Positions 63,100 through 64,000 of a stretch of DNA of 64,000 nt are shown piece after piece. The position numbers were made by a program, and so were the translations under genes. The notes beneath the pieces were generated by a model. It saw nothing but the letters and a program-made list of their open reading frames with translations, was not told where the DNA came from and did no database searches. Each line of letters opens with the position of its first letter. Position 1 is the stretch's first letter. This stretch comes from Knoellia sinensis KCTC 19936 (GTDB taxonomy: Bacteria; Actinomycetota; Actinomycetes; Actinomycetales; Dermatophilaceae), in the NCBI RefSeq assembly GCF_000768705.1, contig NZ_AVPJ01000005.1, positions 1-64,000 on the forward strand. The letters run 5' to 3'.

Positions 63100-64000
63100 T
63101 GCGCGACATCGTGATCGAGGCCGAGAGCCTCGTCAAGAAGTTCGGCGACTTCACGGCCGTCGACGACGTCAGCTTCGAGGTGCCCAAGGGGTCGGTGTTC
63201 GGCCTGCTCGGCCCCAACGGCGCAGGCAAGACCACGATCGTGCGGATGATGACCACGCTGGCCACGCCGACGAGTGGCTCCGCGCGGGTGGCTGGGCACG
63301 ACGTCGTCGCCGAACCGGCGGCCGTGCGCGCAGCGATGGGTTTGACCGCGCAGAGCGCCACAGTCGACGAGTTGCTCACGGGGCGGGAGAACCTCCGCCT
63401 CATCGGTGACCTCTACGGACTGGACCGGAAGTTCGTGCGCTCGAGGAGTGAGGAGCTGCTCGAGCAGTTCTCGCTCACCGAGGCCGGCAACAAGGTCGTC
63501 AAGGAGTACTCGGGTGGCATGCGGCGTCGCATCGACCTCGCCGTGAGCCTCATCGCGCACCCACCCGTGCTGTTCCTCGACGAGCCGACGACGGGCCTCG
63601 ACCCGCGCAGTCGCGTCGAGCTGTGGGACGTCCTGCGCGATCTCGTGCGCGACGGCACCACCCTGCTGCTCACCACGCAGTACCTCGATGAGGCCGATCA
63701 ACTTGCCGATGACATCGTCGTCATCGACCACGGTCGGATCATCGCCCAGGGCACGCCACTCGAACTCAAGAACCAGTCGGGCGCAGCGAGCCTCGTCGTC
63801 ACCGTCTCGAGGCACGACCGGGTGCAGCAGGCGGCCGAGCTTCTGCGTGGTGCCGTCGAGGGTGAGGTTCATGTCGACGTCGACGCGCGCAAGCTGACAG
63901 CCCCGGGCGGCGACGTGGCGGCGCTGAGCCTGGTGGCCGCGCAGCTCGACGACGCGGGCATCGAGATCGATGATCTCGGCATGCAGCGCCCGAGCCTCGA
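63099..64000 (+). CDS. ABC transporter ATP-binding protein, DrrA-type (partial)
   Basis: Open to the window end, at least 300 residues. Walker A GLLGPNGAGKTTIVRMM, signature EYSGGMRRRIDLAVSLI, Walker B VLFLDEPTTGLDPRSR and TTQYLDEADQLADDI are the DrrA pattern, as in the gene at 5054. The start ATG overlaps the preceding VOC stop (TGATG). The permease should follow beyond 64000. Confidence 0.92.
   Translation, partial: MRDIVIEAESLVKKFGDFTAVDDVSFEVPKGSVFGLLGPNGAGKTTIVRMMTTLATPTSGSARVAGHDVVAEPAAVRAAMGLTAQSATVDELLTGRENLRLIGDLYGLDRKFVRSRSEELLEQFSLTEAGNKVVKEYSGGMRRRIDLAVSLIAHPPVLFLDEPTTGLDPRSRVELWDVLRDLVRDGTTLLLTTQYLDEADQLADDIVVIDHGRIIAQGTPLELKNQSGAASLVVTVSRHDRVQQAAELLRGAVEGEVHVDVDARKLTAPGGDVAALSLVAAQLDDAGIEIDDLGMQRPSL

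Overview
The window reads as about 64 kb of chromosome from a high-GC Actinomycetota, most likely a Micrococcales member near Intrasporangiaceae/Dermatophilaceae (Janibacter, Terrabacter, Knoellia or Phycicoccus-like). This rests on strong G/C third-position bias, many GTG starts, many genes with a TAGNNT -10 box only 6-8 bases before the start codon (leaderless style), and the conserved actinobacterial order metG-tatD-rpf-rsmA-ispE-ABC-F ... glmU-prs-rplY-pth-mfd-mazG-eno-divIC-DUF501-ppx. No IS element, prophage, integrase or CRISPR array was found. The genus is inference.

Layout. 0-4.2 kb: metG, tatD, rpf. 4.2-6.8 kb: a TetR regulator divergent from an ABC drug-efflux pair whose permease reads as frameshifted. 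6.9-13 kb: rsmA, then an insert with a secreted matrixin-like metalloprotease and an exported protein, then an epimerase, ispE and an ABC-F ATPase. 13-20 kb is accessory: azlC/azlD with a one-base lesion at their junction, a tamR-tam trans-aconitate methyltransferase pair with its operator, two VOC proteins, TetR, a tRNA with a UUG anticodon, a TmrB-like kinase, a K+ channel, a NUDIX-like protein and a lipoprotein. 20-31 kb: glmU-prs, a CGNR regulator and EamA exporter pair, rplY, pth, mfd, a SurA-N lipoprotein, mazG. 31.8-35.8 kb: an nSTAND/WD40 gene and a small exported-protein gene, apparently both decapitated by one deletion, followed by an intact paralogue of the small gene. 35.9-41.7 kb: psuK-psuG, eno, divIC, DUF501, ppx/gppA. 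41.7-51.7 kb: TetR, PadR-HAAS, a tRNA with a UAA anticodon, a BI-1 protein, SGNH hydrolase, cystathionine beta-synthase, a CBS protein and a large FMN/FAD/Fe-S reductase. 51.7-58 kb: a NarL-type two-component system next to a lactococcin-972-type bacteriocin locus (precursor, putative regulator, DUF1430 protein, ABC ATPase, small membrane protein). 58-64 kb: msrA, a GNAT protein, metB, glmL, a VOC protein and the start of another efflux ABC ATPase.

Working together: cbs and metB cover transsulfuration; glmU, divIC and rpf serve the cell wall and division; rsmA, metG, rplY and pth serve translation; mfd, mazG and msrA serve repair and housecleaning; psuK and psuG degrade pseudouridine.

The most unusual signals are not genes. 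(1) The word GTATGCCG (or its complement) occurs about 46 times, roughly 20-fold above composition, in both orientations, in genes and between them, and as an inverted pair forming a terminator. It is missing from the accessory islands. It behaves like an uptake-type or other selected genomic word. (2) A family of long intergenic palindromes has related arms (CGACTTnnTGCCC) and related loops. (3) A nested-hairpin repeat (GTCCGCAA...GGTCGC...GCGACC...CGGACGC) occurs three times.
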